Source of the DNA: Sacculina carcini
Lineage: Eukaryota > Arthropoda > Thecostraca > Sacculinidae
Assembly: GCA_916048095.2 (NCBI GenBank)
Contig: OU696584.1
Location: forward strand, 2,313,317 to 2,377,316
Length of the DNA: 64,000 bases
Direction: 5' to 3'
The position numbers and the translations under genes were made by a program. Shown here piece after piece: positions 63,915 to 64,000 of this stretch (its first letter is position 1; every line of letters begins with the position of its first letter). The notes under the pieces were generated by a model that searched no databases, was not told the DNA's origin, and was given only the letters and a program-made list of their open reading frames with translations.

Positions 63915-64000
63915 CAGTGGTTTCCAACCTTTTTGTGAGAAACTCAGTTCGATCAGATATCCCTGTTTACCTAGTTGCACAAGTAGCTCAACTGAGAAGA
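63915..64000. mobile_element. Start of a hAT-type MITE, cut by the window end
   Basis: CAGTGGTTTCCAACCT at 63915 matches the terminal inverted repeat of the MITE at 36451 (CAGTGGTTCCCAACCT) at 15 of 16 positions. The interior differs, so it is another family with related ends. The other end and the target duplication lie outside the window. Confidence 0.6.

Overview
This is a gene-poor, repeat-dense stretch of an animal genome, most likely an invertebrate. Polinton, Ty3/gypsy, Penelope-like, L2-type LINE, hAT, Tc1/mariner and tRNA-derived SINE sequences occur together, with long (GT)n and (TA)n tracts and TTAGGTT-rich minisatellite DNA. Nothing in the window fixes the phylum. No bacterial features are present. 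All identifications come from reading the bases and conceptual translations; no database was searched.

Layout. 0.5-3.1 kb: broken Polinton (packaging ATPase, small conserved frames, integrase). 3.16-10.28 kb: an old, much reduced Ty3/gypsy fossil, split by a young, nearly whole gypsy copy (4.81-10.02 kb). 10.56-19.39 kb: two copies of a large LTR element with almost no coding sequence, in opposite orientations, both set in a TTAGGTT minisatellite. 21.4-36.2 kb: one L2-like LINE broken into three pieces by a hAT-like block (21.62-28.95 kb) and by a gypsy element (29.44-34.15 kb). The hAT-like block itself carries another L2 and a third LTR element related to the first two. 36.4-40.3 kb: L2 debris, a hAT MITE, a tRNA-Val-derived SINE and microsatellites. 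40.8-44.1 kb: two LINEs. 44.36-45.90 kb: a non-autonomous hAT. 46.2-51.2 kb: a gypsy-like fossil with a Tc1/mariner element in its LTR. 51.2-53.4 kb: a LINE tail and another gypsy gag fossil. 54.4-58.5 kb: Penelope-like pieces with inverted flanking repeats, a hammerhead-like motif and tandem repeats. 59.6-64.0 kb: GT-rich intron-like DNA, a mariner remnant, a dispersed repeat and the start of another hAT MITE.

Host gene. Two GC-rich segments, 40404-40593 and 58592-59632, look like exons of one plus-strand gene. The first ends at a GTGAGC donor with one base of a codon left over; the second begins after an AG acceptor with the two bases that complete a glycine codon, stays open for about 347 codons and ends at GTAAGT. 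Both encode Ser/Thr/Ala/His/Gln-rich low-complexity protein of the kind found in transcriptional regulators. If the pairing is right, nearly all the transposons between 40.8 and 58.5 kb sit in one 18-kb intron. No recognisable domain lets me name the gene.

Points most worth checking are the exon pairing, the 43-nt hairpin present twice in that intron, the hammerhead-like motif next to Penelope sequence, and the three-member family of nearly non-coding LTR elements, two of which form a very large inverted repeat.
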